Shown here: in pieces, positions 1 to 10,100 of the stretch | Numbering within the stretch: the stretch's first letter is position 1 | Layout of the letters: each line of letters starts with the position of its first letter | DNA from: Candidatus Aminicenantes bacterium UBA6072 | Lineage (GTDB): Bacteria; Acidobacteriota; Aminicenantia; UBA2199 | DNA: 64,000 bases | Assembly: GCA_002436105.1 (NCBI GenBank) | Contig: DIXU01000009.1 | Span: forward strand, 1 to 64,000 | Direction of reading: 5' to 3' | Notes under the pieces: model-generated | Database searches by the model: none | Told to the model about the DNA's origin: nothing | The model's input: only the letters and a program-made list of their open reading frames with translations | Made by a program: the position numbers and the translations under genes

Positions 1-279
1 ACCGTAAACCTTAAACCGTCCACCGTTTGCCTTCATCCTACCCCCGCTACCAACTCCTTATTGAAATTTCGTGACGCGTGACGCGTGACATGGAAGAATA
101 AAATTCCAGGCACCAAATTCCCTGACGGGGACATTGACCCAAACGAAAGCCCTGACAGCCGCTTTATCTTTTCTTTGTTTTGGTCATTGGTGCTTATTTG
201 GGATTTGGTGCTTGGGATTTGGATTTCATTCTTATGGTTTTGCCCGTGAACCGTTCACCGTCTACCGTCAACCGTTCTT
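1..279. repeat. Repeat-rich intergenic edge
   Basis: No convincing gene is seen. The stretch holds low-complexity repeats: a 7-bp unit CGTGACG repeated almost three times at about 70-89, units built on TTTGGTGCTT and GGGATTT between about 187 and 225, and clusters of ACCGT motifs at both ends (1-30 and 245-275). Possible leftovers of amplified intergenic repeats; no function can be read from them. Confidence 0.5.
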
Positions 280-861
280 CTAGAACAGCAGCAGGTCAAA
301 GCCGTCCAAGGCGTAGTAATACAGCACTCCGATGGAAAAATAGCCCGCTTTCACCCAGCCGGGCACGTGCATGCAGTCGATCAGGGGAAAGCCCTTGTAT
401 TCGGTCCGCAGGCGGATGTTGAGCAGATGGTAGCCGACCCATTCATAGATGACGAGAATGACGATGAACGCGCCGTACCAGACCGGAAAATGCAACGGCG
501 GGGTCTTGTGGATCGTAGCGAAAAACAGGCGCAGCACGATCATTCCCGACGGCAGGCCGACGCTCCAGGCCAACACCGGGAACAGGGGAATGCCGAAGAC
601 GCGGACGTCCTCGCGGTTGTAGCGGTACAGGTTGCGCAGCAGGAAATACCAGGGGAACAGGATGAGCCAGGCGATCAGGTAGTGGGGCAGGACGTTGATC
701 CCCAGCAGGAAATGGGAAAACAAAAAAAGGAGCAGCGTGCCGATGACCAGGGCGATGATCGGCTTGATGAGGCGCATGAGGACGAATATCAGGACCAGCG
801 AGGGCAGGGCCAGCCCGAACTGCAGCAGCGGCGAACCGACGGCATGGCCATTTCCGATCAT
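280..861 (-). CDS. Multi-pass membrane protein, unknown function
   Basis: A 193-residue, strongly hydrophobic protein with about five to six predicted membrane segments, so it should sit in the inner membrane. Basic and aromatic residues cluster in the connecting loops (for example RNLYRYNREDVR). I do not recognise the family. An in-frame upstream start would add 12 residues, but the ATG at 861 is preferred because a promoter-like TTGCAA-N17-TATCAT (897-869, minus strand) ends seven bases before it, which fits leaderless initiation. No Shine-Dalgarno sequence is present for either start. It stands alone, downstream of the minus-strand glycosylase gene. Confidence 0.7.
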   Translation of the reverse strand: MIGNGHAVGSPLLQFGLALPSLVLIFVLMRLIKPIIALVIGTLLLFLFSHFLLGINVLPHYLIAWLILFPWYFLLRNLYRYNREDVRVFGIPLFPVLAWSVGLPSGMIVLRLFFATIHKTPPLHFPVWYGAFIVILVIYEWVGYHLLNIRLRTEYKGFPLIDCMHVPGWVKAGYFSIGVLYYYALDGFDLLLF

Positions 862-945
862 GGGTGAAATGATAAAAAAAAATGGCCGGAATTGCAACCG
901 TGTGGTTGCTCAACCCGATCAACTCCTGATATCAATTCCGAATGC

Positions 946-2193
946 CTAACGCCCGACGACATGCACATCGCGGCATTCTTTCGCCATTGCGCCCCTCAAT
1001 TCAGCCGCCGTCCGCTCCGGCTGGATCCTCTCCAGAACGACCTTCGCGCAGCCGTTGAAGCGGGCGAATTCACCGAGGGCCCGGCCGAGTCCGGAGACCA
1101 GGCTGTCGAGGCCGATGAACGCGAGCTCGATGGAGAGGGAACGGATGACCAGCGTCCGGTTCAACCGGTCGGCCTTGGGGTCGAGGCGGCCGACGAGGTT
1201 TTCGCCGAACAGGATGGGCAGCACGAAGTAGCCGTGATTCCGCTTGTGCTTCGGCACGTAGCACTCGAAGGCGTAGTCGAAGCCGAAGCGCTCCTTCAGG
1301 CGCCGGCGGTCGATCGCCATGTTGTCGAACGGCGAAAGGAAGCGGACACTGGGCTGCCGGAGGCGCAGGCGAGTACCCGCTTCCAGGACCGCGGGCAACG
1401 CATGGACCGTTCCCTCCTGACCTTCGACGGCCAGCTTCACGATCTCGCCGGAAGCGGTCATTTCGGCGATCGCGGCGGCGACGATGCGCCGTTCGCCGAT
1501 GCGAATGTAATCCCTTATCTCTCTCTCGCCGGCGACGCCCAGGGCGCCCAGCGCCCGTTGAACGATGAAGCGGCCGAGTTCGTTGTCGCCCGGCACGCGG
1601 GTGTCGGTCCCGGCCGGCAGCACCCGCTCGCTGAGGTCGTAGACGCGCTCGAAGCCGCGCCGCTCGCGGATCATCAGCTCGCCGCGCCAGAAGAGCATCT
1701 CCAGCGCCGCCTTGGCCGGCTTCCAGTCCCACCAGGGGCCCTTGCGGCCGGCCCGGTGCTCGAAGTCGCGCGCCGCCAGCGGCCCCTCCTCGCGGATGCG
1801 CTTCAGCACGGGTTCGAGGTAATTTCCGTATCTCTCCCCCCAGCCACGGTACCAGGAGTTCCTGGGATCATGGAAGCTCTTCATCATCGGCAGGTAGAAG
1901 CGGTAATCCTTCATGGGCAAGTACGACGCCGCGTGCCCCCAGTATTCAAAGACCGTCCGCTCACGGGCATGCGCCTGGTGCAGGTGCTCCGGCCTGTACC
2001 CGGGGATCCGCGTCCACAGCACGTGGTGGTGGGCCCGCTCGATCACCGAGATGGTGTCGATCTGCACGTAGCCGAGATGCTCGACGGCCCGGGCGACTCC
2101 CCCTTTGCCCGCCCGGATCCTGGCCCGGTCGTCCAACAGCAGGGAGTTCAATATGATCCGCCTGGCGAGCTTTTGCGAAATGATCCCTTTCAT
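946..2193 (-). CDS. YcaQ/AlkX-like winged-helix DNA glycosylase
   Basis: A 415-residue protein of the HTH_42 (YcaQ/AlkZ) family, whose studied members are DNA glycosylases acting on alkylated bases and interstrand crosslinks. The N-terminal winged-helix part contains GYVQIDTIS with a Q-I-D triad at residues 44-46. The family's catalytic motif is Q-phi-Q in AlkZ and Q-phi-D in AlkX/YcaQ, so this looks like the AlkX type. Further family hallmarks are the aromatic-rich VFEYWGHAASYLP segment near residue 90 and the WWDWKPAKAALEMLFWRGEL helix. Length matches the family. The ATG at 2193 is the first in-frame start; there is only a weak AGGA upstream. Function in repair is inferred from family. Confidence 0.85.
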   Translation of the reverse strand: MKGIISQKLARRIILNSLLLDDRARIRAGKGGVARAVEHLGYVQIDTISVIERAHHHVLWTRIPGYRPEHLHQAHARERTVFEYWGHAASYLPMKDYRFYLPMMKSFHDPRNSWYRGWGERYGNYLEPVLKRIREEGPLAARDFEHRAGRKGPWWDWKPAKAALEMLFWRGELMIRERRGFERVYDLSERVLPAGTDTRVPGDNELGRFIVQRALGALGVAGEREIRDYIRIGERRIVAAAIAEMTASGEIVKLAVEGQEGTVHALPAVLEAGTRLRLRQPSVRFLSPFDNMAIDRRRLKERFGFDYAFECYVPKHKRNHGYFVLPILFGENLVGRLDPKADRLNRTLVIRSLSIELAFIGLDSLVSGLGRALGEFARFNGCAKVVLERIQPERTAAELRGAMAKECRDVHVVGR

Positions 2194-2315
2194 GTCCGGA
2201 ACATCCTATCAAAACTGAAGTTATAATGATAGGCCTGATCCCAGTACTTGGCCAACGCAATACTCAGGTTTGGCAAGCGGGATAATTGCTGAAGCAAACG
2301 CGGTTGCGGCCCGTC

Positions 2316-4106
2316 TCAATCAGTTATGGTGAACGGGGCGTCGCTATAATCCTCCTGCGTGCCGTCGCCGGCCAGCAGGCGGATGGAGTAAAGTTCCCCC
2401 GCGGGCGCCGTGCCGCCGGCATAAGCTCCGACGGTCCAGGAATAGGACCCCTGGGAGGCCGGGATGCTGGCCGCGATCTGGCCTATTTTGGACGCCTTCT
2501 TGAACAGGATCAGGCGCACGGTCCCGGAGTAGCCGTTGGCATTCCAGGTTATGTTTTGCGTGGATCCCAGGGGCCAGTTCTCGCCGCCGTTTGGTGATGT
2601 CAGCTGAAGCTGCGCCGCCGGGGCGATCAGGGCAAAGCGATAGTCGCTTGGGTCGACCAGGGTGTTATCGGTGCTGCGTAAATACATGCGGAAATCGGAC
2701 CCGGCCGGCGCCATGCCGCTGTCATAGGTTTGGCCGACAGTCCAGGCGAAGGAACCCGACGCCGCGTCAACTCCGGTGGCGATGTTGCCGAAACGGACGC
2801 CGCCCTTGAAGAGCACCAGGCGCACCGTGCCGGAGTAACTGCCGGCTGTCCAGGTGATATTCCGGGTTTCTCCCAGGTTCCAGCGCTCCCAGCCGTTGGG
2901 GGAATCAAGAGAAAAAGCAGGCAATGCCAGTGAAAAGATCACGCCCAAATTGCTGTCGCCTCCGTAATTGGTCATTCCATAAAGAATTGAGTCAGAAAAA
3001 GTCAAGGATCCATATGGATATGCACCGTCTTCTGCACTTCCGTCGAATTCATGCAGCAGAGTAAAGCTACTTCCATCCGTCTGAACCTCGAATATTGTTC
3101 CTTTGCCATAGTCGCCGCCCTGAGTAGTCATTCCATAGAGAGTCGAACCCGAAATAACAAGGGAGCCCCTGGCGTCAGCTCCATCGTCGGTTCCTCCAAT
3201 AAATTCGTGCAGTTTCATATATCCGGTGCCATCGGTCTGCATTTTGAATATTGTACTTAAACCGCTGCCACCAGTCCCCGTCATGCCGAATAATGTTGAA
3301 CCGGATAGGATCAAAGATCCCGTTGGCCATACACCATCGACAGCCATTCCGGCAAATTCGTGCAACAACATGTAGCCACTGCCATCGGTTTGGATTTTGA
3401 ATACGGTGCCGCAACCATAAGCACCCCCTCTGGAATTCACGCCAAAAAGAGTCGTTCCTGAAATGACAAGAGTGCACCCTGGAGCTTCTCCATCAGTTGG
3501 TCCGCCAGCTAATTCGTGCAACAGACTAAAGCCGCTTCCATCCGTCTGAATCTTGAATATCGTTCCTTTGTTATAGTCGCCACCCTGATCGGTCATTCCA
3601 TAGAGAGTGGAATCGGCAAGGATTAAGTCTCCCATGGGGACACTCCCATCATCAGCACCCCCGGCAAATTCATGAAGCAGGGAAAAACCACTGCCGTCGG
3701 TCTCCAGCTTGAATATAGTACCCGCGTCATTATCACCGCCTGCCCAGGTCATCCCATAAAGAGTTGATCCGGATAAGATTAGGGAACCCCATGCCCCTGC
3801 TCCATCGGCAACACCGCCGGAAAAATCATGCAGCAATTCAAATCCGGTGCCGTCAACTTGAATTTTAAAGATTGTACCCAAGCCACTGCTGCCGCCACCC
3901 GCGGTCATTCCATAGAGGGTCGAACCGGATTTGATCAGTGATCCTCTTGGTCTATACCCATCATCAGGTCCGTTGGTAAATTCATGCAGCAGGTTGTATT
4001 GGGCTAAAGCAGGAAAAGCCAAACAGAGTCCGATCAGTGCAAAGAAAAGCACTTTTCTGCCGACTTGCCGAATTGATTTTTCAATACAAAGCGGGATGTT
4101 GCTCAT
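2316..4106 (-). CDS. Secreted repeat protein with LLHEF repeats and two Kre9/KNH-like domains
   Basis: A 596-residue secreted protein. The ATG at 4106 is preferred because GAGGAGG lies about 11 bases upstream; a start 13 codons earlier lacks this. A signal peptide (VLFFALIGLCLAFPALAQ) is followed by seven repeats of roughly 48 residues with the pattern LLHEF...DG..P.G.L..SGSTLYGMT..GG....GTIF.. (TIGR03803-type, likely a beta-propeller or solenoid). Two Ig-like Kre9/KNH-type domains end the protein, opening with LDSPNGWERW and LTSPNGGENW. It lies 71 bp downstream of the giant gene on the same strand, so cotranscription is likely. The repeat part is visibly more AT-rich than the GC-rich 3' part. 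Binding or adhesion at the surface is inference. Confidence 0.8.
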   Translation of the reverse strand: MSNIPLCIEKSIRQVGRKVLFFALIGLCLAFPALAQYNLLHEFTNGPDDGYRPRGSLIKSGSTLYGMTAGGGSSGLGTIFKIQVDGTGFELLHDFSGGVADGAGAWGSLILSGSTLYGMTWAGGDNDAGTIFKLETDGSGFSLLHEFAGGADDGSVPMGDLILADSTLYGMTDQGGDYNKGTIFKIQTDGSGFSLLHELAGGPTDGEAPGCTLVISGTTLFGVNSRGGAYGCGTVFKIQTDGSGYMLLHEFAGMAVDGVWPTGSLILSGSTLFGMTGTGGSGLSTIFKMQTDGTGYMKLHEFIGGTDDGADARGSLVISGSTLYGMTTQGGDYGKGTIFEVQTDGSSFTLLHEFDGSAEDGAYPYGSLTFSDSILYGMTNYGGDSNLGVIFSLALPAFSLDSPNGWERWNLGETRNITWTAGSYSGTVRLVLFKGGVRFGNIATGVDAASGSFAWTVGQTYDSGMAPAGSDFRMYLRSTDNTLVDPSDYRFALIAPAAQLQLTSPNGGENWPLGSTQNITWNANGYSGTVRLILFKKASKIGQIAASIPASQGSYSWTVGAYAGGTAPAGELYSIRLLAGDGTQEDYSDAPFTITD

Positions 4107-4177
4107 TGCTCTCACTTCCTCCTCAAGATCGTGCCTTTTCTCCATTCATTCCTCACAATGACTTTCATATATATTTG

Positions 4178-7100
4178 TTATTCGCTTAATTCCGTTTTTG
4201 GATCCTCCCAGCCGGCGAGGCGGGCCAGCAGCCACCAGGCGGCCGCCCCCTGGCGGCCCAGGTTCTCCTCGCTCGCCAGGCCCTGCAGACGGTAGCTTGG
4301 GTGGCTGACCGGCGCCTCGTTGACCATATACTGCTCCCCGTTGCGCCAGCTCTCGATGTCGGCGGCGTCAAGCAGTATGCCCTGGTTGCGCAGCACCGAC
4401 TCGCGTACCTGGCGGTTGAACTTCGCCAGCAGCTCGTTCGCCTCATCCATACCTATTGTGGAGCAGACCAGCCTGACCTGCGGCAACCGCTCGGCCAGTC
4501 CGCTCATCACCTGGAGATAGCTCTCGGCGTTCAGCCTGCCGGCCAGAAGCGCCCCCTCGTCGGGCCTGACGACGGCCACCGTGGCCTGGCTGTCCAATAT
4601 CGCTTTCTCCAGACTCCAGCACCACTCCTGCGGATCGAGCGCCACGCCTTGCGGCAGCCAGCTTTCTTCCCGCACCACCAGCCCCAGTTCATTGGGCGAT
4701 GCCACCGGCGCCAGCCGGGCGTCTTTGCTCCCCAGCAGCCTCAGCCCCAGGGTGACCGGGTCATCGCCCTGGGCGCTCAGCACCAGCAGCCTGTGCTGCT
4801 TCGCCTGTTCCAGCCACCCGGAGGGGATGACGTTCATGGCCGTGTGGTGGTGATCGACCACCAGGGCATCGTTTTCAATCAGGGTCAGCGGACCATCGCT
4901 GAAGTCGTCCTGCGAGCTGTCCCCGGCCTGCAACCGGATCGAGTAGTTGATGCCGGCCGCGGCCGTGCCGTTGGCGTTGGCCCCGACCGTCCACAGATAA
5001 CTGCCTTGATCAGCCGGCAGGCTGCCCGCGATCTGCCCGATCTTGGCGGCTTTATTGTAAAGTGTCAGCCGTACCGTGCCCACGTAGCCGTTGGCGTTCC
5101 AGGTGATGTTCTGCGTCGTCCCCAACTCCCAGCTCTCGCCGCCGTTGGGCGCGGTCAACTCCAGCTGCGCCGGCTCGATCAGCCCCAGCCGGTAGTCGCT
5201 GGGTTCGACGATGGTGTTGTCGGTGCTGCGCAGGTACAGGCGGTAGTCGGAGCCCTCGGGCGCCATGCCGCTGTCGTAGGTCTGGCCCACGGTCCAGGCG
5301 TAGGAGCCGGCCGAGGCCGGGATGTTGGCGACGATGTTGCCGAACCTGACGCCGTTCTTGAACAGCACCAGGCGCACCGTGCCGGTGTAGTTGATTGCGT
5401 TCCAGGTGATGGCCTTGGTGCATCCCAGGGTCCAGTGTTCCCAGCCGTTGGGGCTGGTCAGCTCCAGCGCCGGAGTCAAAGCCGCCGCGTAATCCTGGCC
5501 GGCCTGGTCGCTGGTGACGTTGCTGTAGTTGCGGCTGGCCGGGGTGAACACATAACCGGCCAGCGTGGGCGTGACAGTGCCCGACCAGTCGAAATCGACG
5601 GAAGAAGAATAATACCCCGAGGCGGCGGTGGCCGGATTGCCCGGCAGGCCGTTCATCACTACGCCGGCCAGAGGGGAGGAGTTGAAGAGAATGGTGCCGG
5701 AGATGACAGGAGCGATCACGCCGGATTGAATGATGAACACGTTATCACTGGCATCGGAAGGATTGCCGTCGCTGTCGCTGACGCGCACCAGACAATTGAC
5801 CGACGGCGTGTCGGGGACGATCCAGGGATGGGTGCCGTCATTGGCCGTGCCGGCAACCACCGGAATCCAGCTTGTGCCATTATCGATCGAGTAATCGATG
5901 TTGACGCTGGATAGAGAGCCGCTTGAGCTCCAGGTGATATTTCTGTTCTCGCCGGCCGTCCACATATCCCCGCCATTGGGCACGAGTACGCTTAATGTTG
6001 CGGCAGGTGCAGAAACGACATAAACCTGTAATTTGCCATTGGCATCGGCGGTATCCGTGATCGGTGTCATGGACATGTCATGCAGGTCCAGCACATGCAT
6101 TTGCCGGCCCGATGACTTGGAAAGAAGGTAAACAATCCTGTTTTCATCGATCCAATCGACGTAATAGACATATTCGCCGCTTACCAGTGGCACCGGGGTA
6201 GAGAACCCCGTGCCATCGGTGTTGATTAATCCAAGGCCTGTCGAAGCGGAAGTGCAAGCCAGGAATATGATGCGCGTCCCCGATGGAGAAAGCCGGGGTT
6301 CGTGCGGTGAAGGCAAGGCGTCGGGCAGGAGATTCTTATTTATGAAATCAGAGGATTCGAACGCAAAGTTGGCGTAATAGAGCACGTTGCTCCAACCATT
6401 GCCTTCAGTTCCACGCACATAAGCGACCTTCGTCTGCTCGGAATTAAGATCATAGGATTGAGTATTCTGGCCGGCCACGTTGGTCAGCTGGGTGATCTCT
6501 CCTGTCGATATTCTCAACTGGGCCGCCTCGCCATCGCCTGCATATGAATTGCCGATAAAGAGAATATCGGGATCAATTCCCCATTCAACTGGCCCACAAT
6601 AAAGACTGGATGTGACCGCCTTGACCTGATTGCTGCCGTCTGCGTTCATCGTCCAGATTTCATGGCCGCTTGCACCGTAAGCGATTTTCTGGCCATCCCG
6701 GGACCAGATGGGATCGCCGGCCGGCGAACCGGCTAAAAGAGTTTTTGACTGGACGCTATAGTCCTGGTTCAGCGTCAACAGGCTGACTCCGCTCTCCGAA
6801 CCATATACGATTTTGATTAGAGAATCGGATACACTACCAGTCCCGGAAAGGTTGATGACATAGGGATTCTCATCGCTGTCATTGTTGGCGATGCCCAAGA
6901 GGGCGCTCTTGGTCCCAACGCTCGTCGGCGCAAACCTCACGATGAACGTGGTGCTGCCCGAGGGAACCACCGGCGAATCAGGCTGCTGGGTGACGCTGAA
7001 CTGGTCGGCGCCGGCGCCGGACAGGGTAACCTTCGGGGTGCCGTCAAGCACCAGGTCGGCGTTGCCCGAATTTTCCACAAGGAACGTGATTTCGCTCCCG

Positions 7101-10100
7101 GCACCCACGAGGATCGTACCGAAATTGAAATCTCCGCCCGAGGCGATCGAGGAGGTTCCCTGCTTGACGTCGATTTCCGGAGCCCCGGCGCCGAGCACGG
7201 TGAAGTTCACGCCGTTGCTGCCCTGGCCGCCTGAAGTGGTCACGACAACGGGACCGGTCGCCGCACCGGCGGGAACGACGGTTTGGATCTGGGTCGCGCT
7301 CCAGGAGGTGATCGCTGCCAAAGCGCCGTTGAACGTGACCGTCCCCTGCGCCGTCCCGAAATTGCTGCCGTTGACGGTAACCGGCGTGCCTACCGTGCCC
7401 TGGTCGGGAACCAGCGACTCGATGGCCGGAGCCGGGGCCGCCAGTTCGTAGAAGCAAATATCGTCCAGGTAGTTGACGATCCCGGTGGGAGAACTCCATG
7501 ATATGTCGTGATGGAAATATTTCAAGGGCTGGGTGACTGTATCGACGGTCACTTCGCCCTTGTACTCCCCGTCGTACCAGAAGCGGACCTTGCCCTCCGG
7601 CCCGTAGATCTCAACGCGGATCCTGTGCCAGGTGCTGTTCGTGCCGGCGACCTGGACAGGGAAGTCGACGTCCCAGGTTGTCCAGGGGTTGGAGCTTACC
7701 CAATCGGCCTTGTTGGTGTTGGACGAATAACGCCAGTAATTCTGGGTGTTCACGTTGGCCCCGAACAGGAAGCCCCAGCCGCTGCCCCACCCCTCCGTAT
7801 CTGAGAGCAAATATCCCGTTCCTGCGGTTATGCTGTTGGTCCATTCCCAGAACTCGATGGCGATGCGGCTGCTGGACGTGTTCAGGACGTACTGCATGTT
7901 GGCGCCGTCGCTCGAGGAACCGTCATAAAGGCGGGCCGAATAGCTTCCGTTCTTGGAGTTTTCTGTCGAGGCGCTGACTCCCTCCGAATAGGTCCAGCCG
8001 ACCAGGTCGCCGTCCTCGAAGTCGTCGCAGGAAACAGAAGGAGTGCTTTCTGGCTTTTCCGCATTGTATATTTGGCGAATCTGGTCGATGGTCATGGCGC
8101 TTTGCATGACCTTAAGACCATCTATACAGCCGTTAAAATACGAATCATCCATACCTCCCCCTTGGCCGCCGATGCTGAAGGGCCAATTGGGAGAGTTCAA
8201 CGCGCCGCTTTGCTGAGCTTCCTGGATCAACTCTCCGTTGATATAAAGTTTGGTTGCCGATTGATCATAACTAAACGCGACGTGCAGCCATTGATCAAGG
8301 AGCGGATCATTGTATGCCAGCCAGGTATTGCCGCTCGCAGTGCAGACCAACGACTGAATCGAGTTAACATTATACCAGTAGAGGCAATAAGCGCCTGCGG
8401 TTCCGGGCTCGTTGGCGCGGACCAATTGCACCGAGTTCCCGGTACCCTGGCCCAGCTTTTTGGCCCAAAGCATGATGGTGAACGGCCCATCCGTGAGGGG
8501 GTGGCTATCAAGACGTGCATAATCGTTGGTGCCGTCGTACTGAATGGCGTAGCCGGTACTGCCGCCGTTGTCGCGGATCCCGCTGGCAACCCATTGCGCC
8601 CCATTGTAAACGGTCCCACTGATGCCATTGGCATTGGTGTCGGCGAATGTGCTTCCCGTCCCTTCGTTGAATCCGAATATGTAAGTTTTCCCCTCACTGC
8701 CGCTGCCCCTCAAGTTGATGACATAAGGATCCTCATCGCTGTCGTTGTTGGCGATGGACAGGTTGGCGTTCTTGTCCCCCTCGCTGGTCGGGGCGAACCT
8801 CACGATGAACGTGGTGCTTCCCAATGGGACCACCGGTGAATCGGGCTGCTGAATGACTTCGAACTGGTCGGCGTTGGTCCCCGACAAGGATACTTTTGGG
8901 GTCCCGCTCAAGATCAGGTCGGCATTGCCGGTGTTCTGGATCGTGAACGTGACATCGGCTGAAGCGCCGACCTGATGGGTGCCGAAATTATAGAAGCCGC
9001 CGCTGGGGAGTGCAGTTTCGCCATATTTTATTTTGATTTCTGGCGCGGTCTGGGTGGTGACGGTAAAAGTCACGCCGTTGCTGTCCACTCCGTCCGACGT
9101 CCGCGCGACGACCGCCCCGGTCGCGGCGCCCGCGGGAACCGCGGTCTGGATCTGGGTATCATTCCAGGAGGTGATCGCGGCCGAAGTGCCGTTAAAGGTG
9201 ACCGTCCCCTGGGTTGCCCCGAAGTTGCTGCCGTTGAGGGTGACCGGCGTGCCCGCCTCGCCCTGGTCAGGCACCAGACTGCTTATGGATGGGGTTTCGG
9301 GCGGCACATCCATGATCATGACCGAGAGGTTGGCGTTCTTGGTCAGCCCGCCTTCGGTGTAGGAAGCAGTGACCAGGCAGCCCTGATCAAAAGGAACCTC
9401 TGTCGTCGTCAGCAGCCCGCTGCCATTTATCGAGGCATAGGCCGAGTTCTCTCCCCAGGATGGCTCAACCAAGGCATTCGTATTGTCGCTATAATACGCC
9501 CGGCAGTTGTAATCCTGGGTGGCATTCTCGTTGACCTGATTGGGCCCCTCAATGGCGATTGACGACAATGTCTTGACTGGATTAACCGTCAGATTGACCT
9601 GGATCGTCTGTGGAGTATTGGCCGCATTCGGGTCACTGATCGTGATGGTTGCGTTATAGGATCCGGCGGGCAGCCCTGACGTGCTATAGGTCACATTGAC
9701 CATGTCGGTTTCGCCTGTCGAGCTTCCGGATGCCGGAGAGCATTCCAGCCAGGCGCAGCCGCCGTCGGATATCGTGTAGTTGAGTATCCCGTTGCCGCCA
9801 TTATACAGATAGATCTTTTCTCCCGGCGCATTGTTACCCGCGGCGCAGACCGGCGAAAGCAAGTCGGGCATCTTGTTGATGATCGGGATGCCTGTATATG
9901 TGCCTGATATTTGCGTCAATTGGCCGGGATTGATGGTCACATCGACGTTCGCCGGCATGATCCATCCTTCCAGTGTCTTGAACCTGACCACATAACTCCC
10001 GGGAGCCAGGTTGATCGTATCGCCGCTGTTATGCCAGACCGTCTCGACAGTCAACTTCCATTGTGCTCCGGCAGCGATTGCTTGCTGAGGGAAAACTGAA

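Noticed and set aside
892..2226. Long plus-strand open frame over the YcaQ-like gene
   Set aside because: It is the antisense shadow of a recognised family gene; its protein has no family signal and odd composition.
4301..5914. Plus-strand 537-codon open frame opposite the giant gene
   Set aside because: Arises from GC-rich codon bias; the minus-strand Kre9-like domains explain the region.
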